DNA from: JAISFI01 sp031553775
GTDB taxonomy: Bacteria; Bacteroidota; Bacteroidia; Bacteroidales; Azobacteroidaceae
Length of the DNA stretch: 64,000 nucleotides
NCBI GenBank assembly: GCA_031553775.1
Contig: JAVBLA010000024.1
Span: forward strand, 12,119 to 76,118
Direction: 5' to 3'
Within the stretch, counting starts at the first letter, position 1. Every line of letters starts with the position of its first letter. The position numbers and the translations under genes are program-made. A model generated the notes under the pieces. That model did no database searches. It had not been told where the DNA came from and saw nothing but the letters and a program-made list of their open reading frames with translations. Of this stretch, positions 43,993-52,172 are shown piece by piece.

Positions 43993-46128
43993 CTAATTGA
44001 TTGGTATTGATACTGTTTTGTTGTCCGTAGTAGTAATCAGAAGAACCGTTTTTCCTTTTTCCGGTCCTACTGATTTTTTCTCAAACAGCCGGACCTCCTT
44101 AATATTGGAATATGGCTGAATAGTGTATTCTTCCCAGGGATTAAATTCACCGTGTGGTTCCACGATCGAAAGAAAAACCCGGTTCGCCGTTTTTTCCCGC
44201 AACATAAATGCAGGTTCGTTTCTCAGGTTGAAATCCGGGTCGCTTGCCCCTATCCTGTTCAAATATAATTCCGTACCGGAATCCGTAAGCGTAGTAATTG
44301 TGTAAAAGCGGTTTCCGTTGAGGAATGTCATTGCAGCAGTTTCCTTTTCACTCTTCCCTGTTGCTTCTTTCCAAAGATACTGGTATCCGTTTTTAGTACC
44401 CAAAGGCTCACGGGAAACCGTGAAAGGCGTATACTTGAAATCCGTATGGATCAATTGCCCCAGAAAATAGTAAGGCAGATCGTATTGGTGTACCTGATTG
44501 GATTCCACTTTCAGGTAATCGATCAGGAGCGGTTTTCCAAAGCCGTTTTTATCGAGAGTATCCTGATATAAGATAACGGTTCTACTCATTTTCACACCCG
44601 GGTATGCGTTGGTTTCTTCTGCAGAAACCATTTTATAAGTGGGTTTATTTACAAAGCCCGTAATAGCCGGGGCATATTTTTCCGCAACATCGAGAACTCC
44701 GTTATAGTCGGATGTTTCATCCACCACCAGAGTATTATGGGCAATTGTTTGTTTCGCCCAGGTATCATTCTCCGGCAAATAATGTCCGCCGTTTTTCGGT
44801 TCGATATTCAGGAAACGGACGGCACCGTAATCCTGCAGGATTTCTTTTCCATTGTCATAAAACGAAATGGAAAGTTTATCAAAATGTCCGTGTCCCATTC
44901 CCTGTGCCGTAGCTTTTAATACCACACAGGTCTGGTCGCTGGCATTTCCCATGCGCAGGACTCCTATTCCTCCGTCTTTTCCGTCGACACCGTCACGTAT
45001 CAGAGAAGTGCGAAGAACAAACGGTTGTTCCTTATTCCGGTTAATATCACGCGCCACCTGCAAGCCGGCATCACTCAATATCACCTGGTTCTGTTCGCGG
45101 GCGATACTCAACAAAGAAGCATCTTTCGTAACATGGTAAACTATATCCACCCCGTAGACCAGTTCTATACTGTGCCAGGTTTTATCCAGGGCATCATTCA
45201 GATGAAAAAATTGTCCGTCGGTGTAGGCCAGTTGCAGAGAGGTCTGAACCGCTTTAACCAGGATACTATCCCGGTAAGCAAAAATATTCCGTACAGGTTC
45301 ATTGTTTTGAATGGCCTGTGCAAACAGGATGAACGGTTGCAGTGAATACCGTTGATAGTAAGGACCTTCCTTGAAATATCCGTCCGGAGAAAACAGCAAA
45401 TCTATTTGACGGAGGAAACCTGTTTTCCCGTCTTTTTTAGAACCCAGGAGCGCTTTTTCCACCAGGTTGTTATCTTTCATTACATAACCGATCATTCCAA
45501 CCCCGGCTGTAGCCCAGGTAGCATGGTTATGAATTTTATTGAATGTAGCAGAATTATCTTCCGAGATGAATTTCACCATTGGGTAAAAAAGGTTTTGTTC
45601 GATATTTTTTCTTTCTTCCGGTGAAAGAAAATCATAGATACAATCGTATGCCTGGGCCGTGTGTACCAGCCAGACACATTCGTTGAGTCCCTGCCAGAAA
45701 AGTTTTCCGCGATAATTCGATTTCTGTACCGGATGTAAAGGCAGGGCCGGATACATCCTGGCATATTCTATCAGCATCCGTTTTACAAATGCAGCATATT
45801 TGGGATCTTTGTATACCTGATACAAAACACCGGCCTGCTGCATTTGCACATAATTTTTCTTATGACATTCATGTGTATAGCCCCCTCCCGCATCTTTAGG
45901 CAGCGGAACATTGACCGGTTGCAAAACAGCAACATCTATTTCAGCTTTTGCATCCCCAAGTATCCGGTCGAACAAGGGAGCATCTCCCAGGTTCTTCTGG
46001 ATTTCACCTGCTCCATTTTTGGTAAGAATCAGGCAGGGATGTTCTTGTGCCGCAGAGAATTGTATGGCGGAAACCCAAAACATAGCCGCACAAATCAAGC
46101 TGTAGATAGATGTCTGTTTTTTGTACAT
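43993..46128 (-). CDS. PL17 oligo-alginate lyase (exolytic)
   Basis: A 711-aa periplasmic enzyme, signal at MYKKQTSIYSLICAAMFWVSAIQFSAAQ (start 46128; the longer frame runs into gntR). The first ~370 residues are an alpha/alpha toroid. HNHATWATAGVGM has Asn201 and His202, and EGPYYQRY has Tyr257/Tyr258, numbered from the chosen start. These match the catalytic positions I recall for Alg17c of Saccharophagus degradans, including numbering. The C-terminal half (about 400-700) is a heparinase II/III-like beta-sandwich with GMGHGHFDKLSISFYDNG. PL17 releases monomeric unsaturated uronate from oligo-alginate, with poly-M preference in several members. First enzyme after gntR (16 bases). Confidence 0.93.
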   Translation of the reverse strand: MYKKQTSIYSLICAAMFWVSAIQFSAAQEHPCLILTKNGAGEIQKNLGDAPLFDRILGDAKAEIDVAVLQPVNVPLPKDAGGGYTHECHKKNYVQMQQAGVLYQVYKDPKYAAFVKRMLIEYARMYPALPLHPVQKSNYRGKLFWQGLNECVWLVHTAQAYDCIYDFLSPEERKNIEQNLFYPMVKFISEDNSATFNKIHNHATWATAGVGMIGYVMKDNNLVEKALLGSKKDGKTGFLRQIDLLFSPDGYFKEGPYYQRYSLQPFILFAQAIQNNEPVRNIFAYRDSILVKAVQTSLQLAYTDGQFFHLNDALDKTWHSIELVYGVDIVYHVTKDASLLSIAREQNQVILSDAGLQVARDINRNKEQPFVLRTSLIRDGVDGKDGGIGVLRMGNASDQTCVVLKATAQGMGHGHFDKLSISFYDNGKEILQDYGAVRFLNIEPKNGGHYLPENDTWAKQTIAHNTLVVDETSDYNGVLDVAEKYAPAITGFVNKPTYKMVSAEETNAYPGVKMSRTVILYQDTLDKNGFGKPLLIDYLKVESNQVHQYDLPYYFLGQLIHTDFKYTPFTVSREPLGTKNGYQYLWKEATGKSEKETAAMTFLNGNRFYTITTLTDSGTELYLNRIGASDPDFNLRNEPAFMLREKTANRVFLSIVEPHGEFNPWEEYTIQPYSNIKEVRLFEKKSVGPEKGKTVLLITTTDNKTVSIPIN

Positions 46129-46144
46129 AATGTCTGTTATTCTG

Positions 46145-46885
46145 TTACGCCGTTCCCGACGCAAGCATTTTTTCTGAAACAATTTGAGAACGGGCGTATT
46201 CCATAACCCCTTTCAGATGTTGGACCATCATGGTTACAGCCGCTTCTTCATCCCGGTTGCGAATATATTCGAGCAGCAGACGGTGTTCCATGGCAGCCAC
46301 CGAGCGCTGCGTTGTATCGCAACAAGTTTTATATTTCCTGTAATTCGTCATAATATCCGGCGCAATAATCAACATCATCGATTTCATTACCTGATTTTTA
46401 GAAGCTTCGGCTATCTGCCTGTGAAAACATAAATCTTCTTCTACCGCAGGAGTACCTGTTTTAATTTTGTTTTCATAAGCCTCTATCCAGTTTTCTATCT
46501 GTTGCAGGTCTTCTTCATCTCTTCGCTGGCAGGCTAATCGCACAATACTGGTTTCCAATATCAGACGGGACTCTGCCAATGAATAAAAATCGTAAGTTTC
46601 GATGTGCAATGCATCTGAGATTAATCCTTCCAATGCGGAAATATCCAATCCGGCGACAAAAGTTCCACTTTGAGGCAGGGTTTTCAGAATTCCGTAGAAT
46701 TCCAGTTTTTTGATCGCCTCACGCACATGTGTGCGACCTACCCCGAATTTTTCTGCCAATTTACGTTCTGAAAGAAGCCTGTCGCCCGGACTTAGCTGAC
46801 CCGTATTCAGCAAATGTTTCAATTGCCTGATGATCGAATCTACCGGTTTCTCTGTATCTACTGGTTTGTTAATTGTTAGTTCCAT
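46145..46885 (-). CDS. GntR-family (FadR/FCD subgroup) transcriptional regulator of the PUL
   Basis: A 246-aa DNA-binding protein. The N-terminal winged helix (about 15-80) shows GQLSPGDRLLSERKLAEKFGVGRTHVREAIKKLE, the standard GntR helix-turn-helix. The C-terminal FCD all-helical ligand domain (about 90-235) has the metal-binding-type pattern DLCFHRQIAEAS and EHRLLLEYIRNRDEEAA. It heads the leftward arm and faces susC across a region with five palindromes of the FadR half-site type. In Zobellia, a GntR protein (AusR) represses an alginate system; a similar role is inferred. PULs usually use hybrid two-component or ECF regulators, so this is a minority solution. Confidence 0.9.
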   Translation of the reverse strand: MELTINKPVDTEKPVDSIIRQLKHLLNTGQLSPGDRLLSERKLAEKFGVGRTHVREAIKKLEFYGILKTLPQSGTFVAGLDISALEGLISDALHIETYDFYSLAESRLILETSIVRLACQRRDEEDLQQIENWIEAYENKIKTGTPAVEEDLCFHRQIAEASKNQVMKSMMLIIAPDIMTNYRKYKTCCDTTQRSVAAMEHRLLLEYIRNRDEEAAVTMMVQHLKGVMEYARSQIVSEKMLASGTA

Positions 46886-46916
46886 AACATTTTGAGCCTT
46901 TTAATTTTTCAAACAG

Positions 46917-46924
46917 CAAAGGTA
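46917..46924 (-). promoter_or_regulatory. -7 box for the gntR operon
   Basis: Minus strand TACCTTTG fits TAnnTTTG and lies 32 bases before the GntR start codon. No clear -33 box. The three upstream palindromes (46969-47006) lie 45-90 bases above it. Confidence 0.5.
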
Positions 46925-46968
46925 CGAAATTATCACCTCTAAAGACTGTTAAATAAAAAGAACACTTA

Positions 46969-47006
46969 TTGGTTTACCAAAGTGGTCTGCCAAATTGGTC
47001 TGCCAA
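46969..47006. promoter_or_regulatory. Three phased TTGGT..ACCAA-type operator candidates
   Basis: Three palindromes of GntR/FadR style lie in tandem: 46969-46980 (TTGGTTTACCAA, perfect), 46983-46992 (TGGTCTGCCA) and 46995-47006 (TTGGTCTGCCAA). Their centres are spaced 13 bases apart. The FadR-subgroup consensus is a short inverted repeat of TGGT..ACCA type, so these suit the adjacent GntR protein. They lie upstream of the gntR -7 box and far upstream of that of susC. Confidence 0.65.
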
Positions 47007-47060
47007 AAGTATGGAAGATTTTTAAATGAAAAAAATTTTTAATGAAAATATTTACCATCA

Positions 47061-47086
47061 AAAAACATGTTGTTAAACATGTTTTT
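47061..47086. other. 11-bp perfect palindrome, AT-rich, in divergent region
   Basis: 47061-47071 (AAAAACATGTT) pairs with 47076-47086 (AACATGTTTTT), with a 4-base loop. It has an A-run before and a T-run after on both strands, like a weak bidirectional terminator, but it lies between two divergent promoters where no terminator is expected. It could be a protein-binding site distinct from the TTGGT operators. Confidence 0.5.
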
Positions 47087-47193
47087 AATTAATATACTGA
47101 TATACAAATAATTATAAGCTATTTTTAATGCTTTGACAATCATTGAGACAAAAATATTAATATTAAATCGAACGGTTTAGAAAAATGTTTATT

Positions 47194-47201
47194 TATATTT
47201 G
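47194..47201 (+). promoter_or_regulatory. -7 box for susC operon
   Basis: TATATTTG fits TAnnTTTG. Transcription would start near 47208, right before the operator at 47211-47226, leaving a leader of about 195 bases before the susC ATG. The -33 element is weak (TTTA at 47176-47179, spaced 14). Confidence 0.5.
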
Positions 47202-47210
47202 CAGCAAAAT

Positions 47211-47226
47211 AATTGGTTCACCAATT
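47211..47226. promoter_or_regulatory. Operator candidate over the susC transcription start
   Basis: AATTGGTTCACCAATT is a perfect palindrome with a 2-base centre. It begins 10 bases after the end of the -7 box, so a bound regulator would block initiation. Same half-site as the triple cluster at 46969-47006. Confidence 0.65.
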
Positions 47227-47250
47227 GAATAAATAAAAATAAACACACAT

Positions 47251-47266
47251 AATTGGTTATCCAATT
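47251..47266. promoter_or_regulatory. Second operator candidate in the susC leader
   Basis: AATTGGTTATCCAATT, a palindrome with 6-bp arms and a 4-base centre, spaced 40 bases from the preceding site. Slightly diverged from the TTGGT..ACCAA form. Confidence 0.55.
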
Positions 47267-47403
47267 AATCATACATAAGGCTTAAAATATTTAATTGTTA
47301 TAGTATATATGTACCATAATATAATAAAGGCGAAATTTAGAACATATAAGGAGTGTCAGAAAACAATTTTCAGAACAATTTAATATCATGTAAAAAAAAT
47401 CCT

Positions 47404-50400
47404 ATGAACAAGATCAGATTTTCTTTGATGGGTAGACTGGAATATGCCTTGTTAATACTTGGCATCTTTCTTTGTTCGGTACCTGCATTAACGGCAGCCC
47501 CGGCTGGAATACAGCAACAGCCTGCCATAACGGGTACGGTGGTAGACGCAGGCAATATGCCTTTGATCGGGGTAACGGTATCGATACCGGGCACCACTAC
47601 CGGTACTGTTACGGATATAGACGGGAATTACAAAATTACGGTGCCAGATACGAAAGCCGTGCTACAGTTTTCCTTTATGGGTTATAATACAAAATCCGTC
47701 ACAGTAGGTTCTCAAACTACAATTAATGTAATACTGGAGGAGGATACCAAATTACTCGACGAAGTAGTAGTGGTTGGATATGGTGTGCAAAAAAAATCGC
47801 ATCTTACAGGTTCCATCGCTAAACTGAACACCGAAGGTTTGGAAGATCTTCCCGTTACACGCGCCGACCAGGCTCTGCAGGGAAAAATTGCCGGGGTTAA
47901 TATACAAAATGTGACTTCCGAAGCCGGGGTAGCTCCTCAAATCCGTGTCAGGGGAATCGGATCGATCAGTGCGAATGCAACACCTCTTGTAGTAGTCGAC
48001 GGTTATCCCGTAGCCGATGGTTTATCTTTCGTTGAAATGGCCGATGTCGAATCTATTGAAGTTCTGAAGGATGCCGCCTCTGCCGCTATCTACGGTTCCA
48101 GGGCGGCTAACGGTGTGATCCTGGTAACTACCAAAAGCGCCAAGATCAACAAGCCGAAATACACTTTCAACACTTATCATGGGGTTAAAACGCCGTATAA
48201 GCTGAATCCTATCATGAAATACAGCGACTATGTAAAAATGCTCTATCAGAATGCAGCCAACGGCGGAGTCGATTATGCCGGAAACGCTGAAAAAACCGGA
48301 TATATCCTCGCTACTCAGATTATAGGCGATGAAGTGGATTATCAGAAAGAAGCCTTGAGAGATGAAGCGTGGATTCACAATTATCAGTTGAATATTTCAG
48401 GTGGAACTAAAGAAGTGAAATATTTCTTGTCAGGCAACTATACCTCTGAAGACGGTATCATGAAGAGAAATATTTACGACAAACTCAGTCTCCGGGCCAA
48501 ATTAGACGCCACACTGAGCAAAGCTGTAAGCATAGGAATCAATATGAACCCTACCTATTCAAAAAGAGAACGCCCCAGCAATAACTTCACGGATTACACC
48601 CGCTTCTATTCCTGGGTACCGGTACGCTATACCGCCGAACTGGCCGAATATGTAAGTTCTGTAGGACAATTTAATGTATCGGAAGGCGATTATGCCCATC
48701 CCCGTCATTTTTCCAACTGGAAACCAGGTTCATACAATGGAATTCTTCCGGATGGAACAGAATTCATTTCTACCGCAAGTAATATTACGCCCTGGTCTTC
48801 ACAGAACAATAACCCGGTGGCCATCCTTAACGGAGACACACGCCAGAGAAACGAATACCGGATGATGTCTAACAGTTACATCAATATCAACTTAATGAAA
48901 GATCTCGTATTCAGGTCTACCCAGGGTGTGTATGCCAATTACAGCGAAAATAATGAATTTATAGCTTATGGAGCCAAGAAAGAAGGCGAACCGAGTGTGG
49001 GAACTTATTACAACCAATTGATCATAGGACTACTTACAGAAAACACCCTGACATACGATCTGACTGTAAATAAAGATCACAAACTGAATATCCTGGCCGG
49101 GTTCTCCTATCAACGAACCGACACCAAATTAGCAGGAATACAGGGTACCGACTATGCATCGGACGCCATTCCATCATTGGATTACGCCAATACTTTCCTA
49201 AAAAATGGTACATACACCAAAGAACTACCACCTGATGAACTGTACTCTGTTCTCGGACGTGTCAACTACTCTTTTCAGGATAGGTACTTGCTTTCAGTAA
49301 GTTTTCGTTCAGACTATAGCTCCAAACTGGCACCGGGATATCGTTGGAGCAGCTTCCCCTCTGTTTCTTTAGGATGGAGACTTTCAGAAGAAAAATTCAT
49401 GGAATCGCTTACATTTCTTTCCAACGCAAAAATCCGCGCCAGCTACGGAGTGACCGGAAACAATGCCATTGAAGATTATGCTTACGACAACCCGCTTTAT
49501 ACTGCGAACTATTCTTTAGGCAACGGAACGGGGAGCCTAATTCCTGGCCTCGCCTTGGGAACAACACTGGGTAACAGCACACTGGGTTGGGAAAAAACGA
49601 ACGAGACCAATGTCGGTATCGATCTCGGATTCATCAATAACAGAATCTCTCTTACTTTCGATTACTACTATTCCATCACCGACCAGATGCTGTTCAAACA
49701 ACCTTCGCTCAGCTTTGCCGGCTTTGTAGACCATTGGAACAATATCGGACAGGTCCGCAACAAAGGGGTGGAAATAGAATTGAACACCATCAATGTTATG
49801 AATAAAAAATTCCAATGGGAAACTACTTTCAATATTTCGGCCAACAAAAACAGATTATTGGAACTCGGAGGTGAAGCTGCCCAATATTATACCGGAGAAA
49901 GGAATGAAATGTATGCTGCTATCGTAGGAGGCCCGTCTATACAGTACTTCGGATATAAAACCGACGGAGTATGGTCGCAAGAAGAAGTAAACGCCTTCGG
50001 AACCGGTACGGAAGCCGACAAAAACCGGGTCAAAATGTATGCGGTTGCAGGAGGGCTGAAAGTGGTAGACCAGAATAAAGACGGCAAGATCGATGCCAGC
50101 GACCGTGTAGTATTCGATGCCAATCCTTTCCCGGAATTCACCTGGGGTCTCACGAACAAACTTACTTACAGAAATTTCGATATGAGCTTCATGTTCCAGG
50201 GAGTACAGGGAAACAGCATTGTCAACGGGGATATTTTCTACAATGAAAACAAGCGATTCAACGAACATTTTGCAAACAACCAATGGGTATCGGATGTATT
50301 TCCGGGCGATGGAAAAACGCCGAATGCCCGTGCCGGCGGTATGGACTGGATGCTGACCGATTTTGCAATCGAAGACGGATCTTATATCGCACTCCGTGAT

Positions 50401-50637
50401 ATTTCTTTAGGCTACAAGCTTCCTGCAAAAAGCGCTAAGAAAATGCATCTGAAAGGATTAAGAGTTTATGGAACCGCGCAAAATCTATTATACATCATGA
50501 GTAATGACTACCGGGGGATCAATCCTGAATATAAATATACCAGTGATACCTACGCCTCTCCTTTCATGGATGGCTACCAACGGGGAGCATTTCCTTTACA
50601 GAGAGCTTATACTTTAGGATTGCAATTAACTTTCTAA
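47404..50637 (+). CDS. susC: SusC-like TonB-dependent transporter
   Basis: A 1077-aa outer-membrane protein. The start MNKIRFSLMGRLEYALLILGIFLC at 47404 gives a signal peptide; the in-frame GTG at 47353 is unlikely. Domains: carboxypeptidase-regulatory-like domain (about 45-130, ITGTVVDAGNMPLIGVTVS), TonB-box region DEVVVVGYGVQKK, plug (about 130-260, with PLVVVDGYPV and VLKDAASAAIYGSRAANGVI) and a 22-strand barrel. It ends in LGLQLTF. With the next gene it forms the SusCD oligosaccharide import pair, powered by TonB, here for uronate oligomers released at the surface. It is the first gene of the rightward arm, and its leader carries operator candidates. Confidence 0.95.
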   Translation: MNKIRFSLMGRLEYALLILGIFLCSVPALTAAPAGIQQQPAITGTVVDAGNMPLIGVTVSIPGTTTGTVTDIDGNYKITVPDTKAVLQFSFMGYNTKSVTVGSQTTINVILEEDTKLLDEVVVVGYGVQKKSHLTGSIAKLNTEGLEDLPVTRADQALQGKIAGVNIQNVTSEAGVAPQIRVRGIGSISANATPLVVVDGYPVADGLSFVEMADVESIEVLKDAASAAIYGSRAANGVILVTTKSAKINKPKYTFNTYHGVKTPYKLNPIMKYSDYVKMLYQNAANGGVDYAGNAEKTGYILATQIIGDEVDYQKEALRDEAWIHNYQLNISGGTKEVKYFLSGNYTSEDGIMKRNIYDKLSLRAKLDATLSKAVSIGINMNPTYSKRERPSNNFTDYTRFYSWVPVRYTAELAEYVSSVGQFNVSEGDYAHPRHFSNWKPGSYNGILPDGTEFISTASNITPWSSQNNNPVAILNGDTRQRNEYRMMSNSYININLMKDLVFRSTQGVYANYSENNEFIAYGAKKEGEPSVGTYYNQLIIGLLTENTLTYDLTVNKDHKLNILAGFSYQRTDTKLAGIQGTDYASDAIPSLDYANTFLKNGTYTKELPPDELYSVLGRVNYSFQDRYLLSVSFRSDYSSKLAPGYRWSSFPSVSLGWRLSEEKFMESLTFLSNAKIRASYGVTGNNAIEDYAYDNPLYTANYSLGNGTGSLIPGLALGTTLGNSTLGWEKTNETNVGIDLGFINNRISLTFDYYYSITDQMLFKQPSLSFAGFVDHWNNIGQVRNKGVEIELNTINVMNKKFQWETTFNISANKNRLLELGGEAAQYYTGERNEMYAAIVGGPSIQYFGYKTDGVWSQEEVNAFGTGTEADKNRVKMYAVAGGLKVVDQNKDGKIDASDRVVFDANPFPEFTWGLTNKLTYRNFDMSFMFQGVQGNSIVNGDIFYNENKRFNEHFANNQWVSDVFPGDGKTPNARAGGMDWMLTDFAIEDGSYIALRDISLGYKLPAKSAKKMHLKGLRVYGTAQNLLYIMSNDYRGINPEYKYTSDTYASPFMDGYQRGAFPLQRAYTLGLQLTF

Positions 50638-50648
50638 ATTTAAAAATC

Positions 50649-52145
50649 ATGAAGACAAAGATAAAAAATATACTGTATCCGATCATGATATCCATCCTGG
50701 TCTTCTGCTACGGATGTGAAGACGCCGATTACACCCAGATACTGCTGGACAAACAGGTGCCTACGAATGAAAAAGATGTGGTTGCCCTGTTGATCGGCAG
50801 TTACAACGGGCTTCGTACTCCTCTCAATACCGAATGGATGATGACAGAACTGAGAAGCGACAACTCTTACCAGTATTCGGTTAATTCCACCAATACCACC
50901 AACCTGGAATTCAACGATCTGGATATGTTCAGGCCGATGACTACCAATACACAGGTATATCAATATTGGGGAGATGTTTTCAGAAATATCCGTAATGCCA
51001 ACCTGGTATTAAAATACCTGGATCTGGTAGAAAATGAAAGCGACAGAAACCAATATGAAGGTGAGATGCGCTTTATCAGGGCCTATCACTATTATAATCT
51101 GGTACAATTGTTCGGACCGGTACCTCTCGTGACCAAATATATCAGTACTGAAGAAGCACAGAAAATAAACCGTTCGTCTGTAAGTGCTGTTTATGCCCAG
51201 ATTATCGATGACCTGCAAACTGCCGGGAATCTCAAAGGCGACACCTATCTGCCGAAAAAATATACCGATAATTCGGATCTGGGACGAGTGACCGAATGGA
51301 GTGCAAAAACTTTATTAGCTAAAGTTTACCTGATTCAAAAGAATTATGATGCAGCCAGAACAATTTTACTGGATATCAAAAATTACAGTGACGCACATAG
51401 CAATGAAATCGGGCTGATGGAGAACTATGCCGATGTTTTTTCCACCATTAACGAGATGAGTAAAGAAACCATTTTCGCCATTCGTTTCAAATCCGGTCCG
51501 GGGAATGAAGGAAACCCGTTGGCCAACAGATTCAGTCCAGCCAGCTCGGGAGATAAATACATTATCGGCGATGGAAACAGTTACAACTATCCGTCGGACG
51601 ACTTGATGAAAAATGTTTTCGAAGACAACGATGCCAGAAAAGCAGTTACCATTGACGCAACCAACCGCTTCGTCAAAAAATATTTCTCGCAGGTAAAACG
51701 GAAAGATGATGCAGAAAACGATTGGCAGGTACTGCGATACTCCGATGTGATACTGATGCTGGGAGAAGTAGAAAACGAATTATCAGGTCCCTCTGCCGGA
51801 CTTCCTTATCTGAATCAGATAAGATTCCGTGCAGGACTTGGCACCCTGACCTCTACCGACATCCCCAGTCAGTCGGCTTTCCGCTTAGCCATGGAAAAAG
51901 AACGCCGTGCCGAATTTGCTTTCGAAAACCAGCGTTTTTACGATCTGGTCAGAACTAACCGTTTGATCCCCGTCATGAATAATCAATTTTTCGTAACGGA
52001 AAGAGGCTGGTATGCCAGCTACGGCTCCGGCACACAAGGCCCGGCATTCGCATCTGTTCCGGAAGAAAAAATTCTTTTGCCCATTCCGCAAAAAGAAATC
52101 GACACCAGCACGGAGTTCATTCTTACGCAAAACTATGGTTATTGA
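50649..52145 (+). CDS. susD: SusD/RagB-like glycan-binding lipoprotein
   Basis: A 498-aa surface lipoprotein with leader YPIMISILVFCYGC. SusD features: TPR-like helices such as RNANLVLKYLDLVENESDRNQYEGEMRFIRAYHYYNLVQLFGPVPLVTK, the standard FxRAxxYxxLxxxFGxxP motif, and the RAEFAFENQRFYDLVRTNRL segment near the C-terminus. It lies 11 bases after susC and acts as the lid that captures oligosaccharide. Binding residues cannot be told from sequence. Confidence 0.95.
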   Translation: MKTKIKNILYPIMISILVFCYGCEDADYTQILLDKQVPTNEKDVVALLIGSYNGLRTPLNTEWMMTELRSDNSYQYSVNSTNTTNLEFNDLDMFRPMTTNTQVYQYWGDVFRNIRNANLVLKYLDLVENESDRNQYEGEMRFIRAYHYYNLVQLFGPVPLVTKYISTEEAQKINRSSVSAVYAQIIDDLQTAGNLKGDTYLPKKYTDNSDLGRVTEWSAKTLLAKVYLIQKNYDAARTILLDIKNYSDAHSNEIGLMENYADVFSTINEMSKETIFAIRFKSGPGNEGNPLANRFSPASSGDKYIIGDGNSYNYPSDDLMKNVFEDNDARKAVTIDATNRFVKKYFSQVKRKDDAENDWQVLRYSDVILMLGEVENELSGPSAGLPYLNQIRFRAGLGTLTSTDIPSQSAFRLAMEKERRAEFAFENQRFYDLVRTNRLIPVMNNQFFVTERGWYASYGSGTQGPAFASVPEEKILLPIPQKEIDTSTEFILTQNYGY

Positions 52146-52172
52146 TTATCCAAAATGCAAAATATTACAGTC

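Noticed and set aside
47353..47403. The GTG at 47353 as the susC start
   Set aside because: It would place 17 polar residues before a good signal peptide. The ATG at 47404 gives a normal leader.
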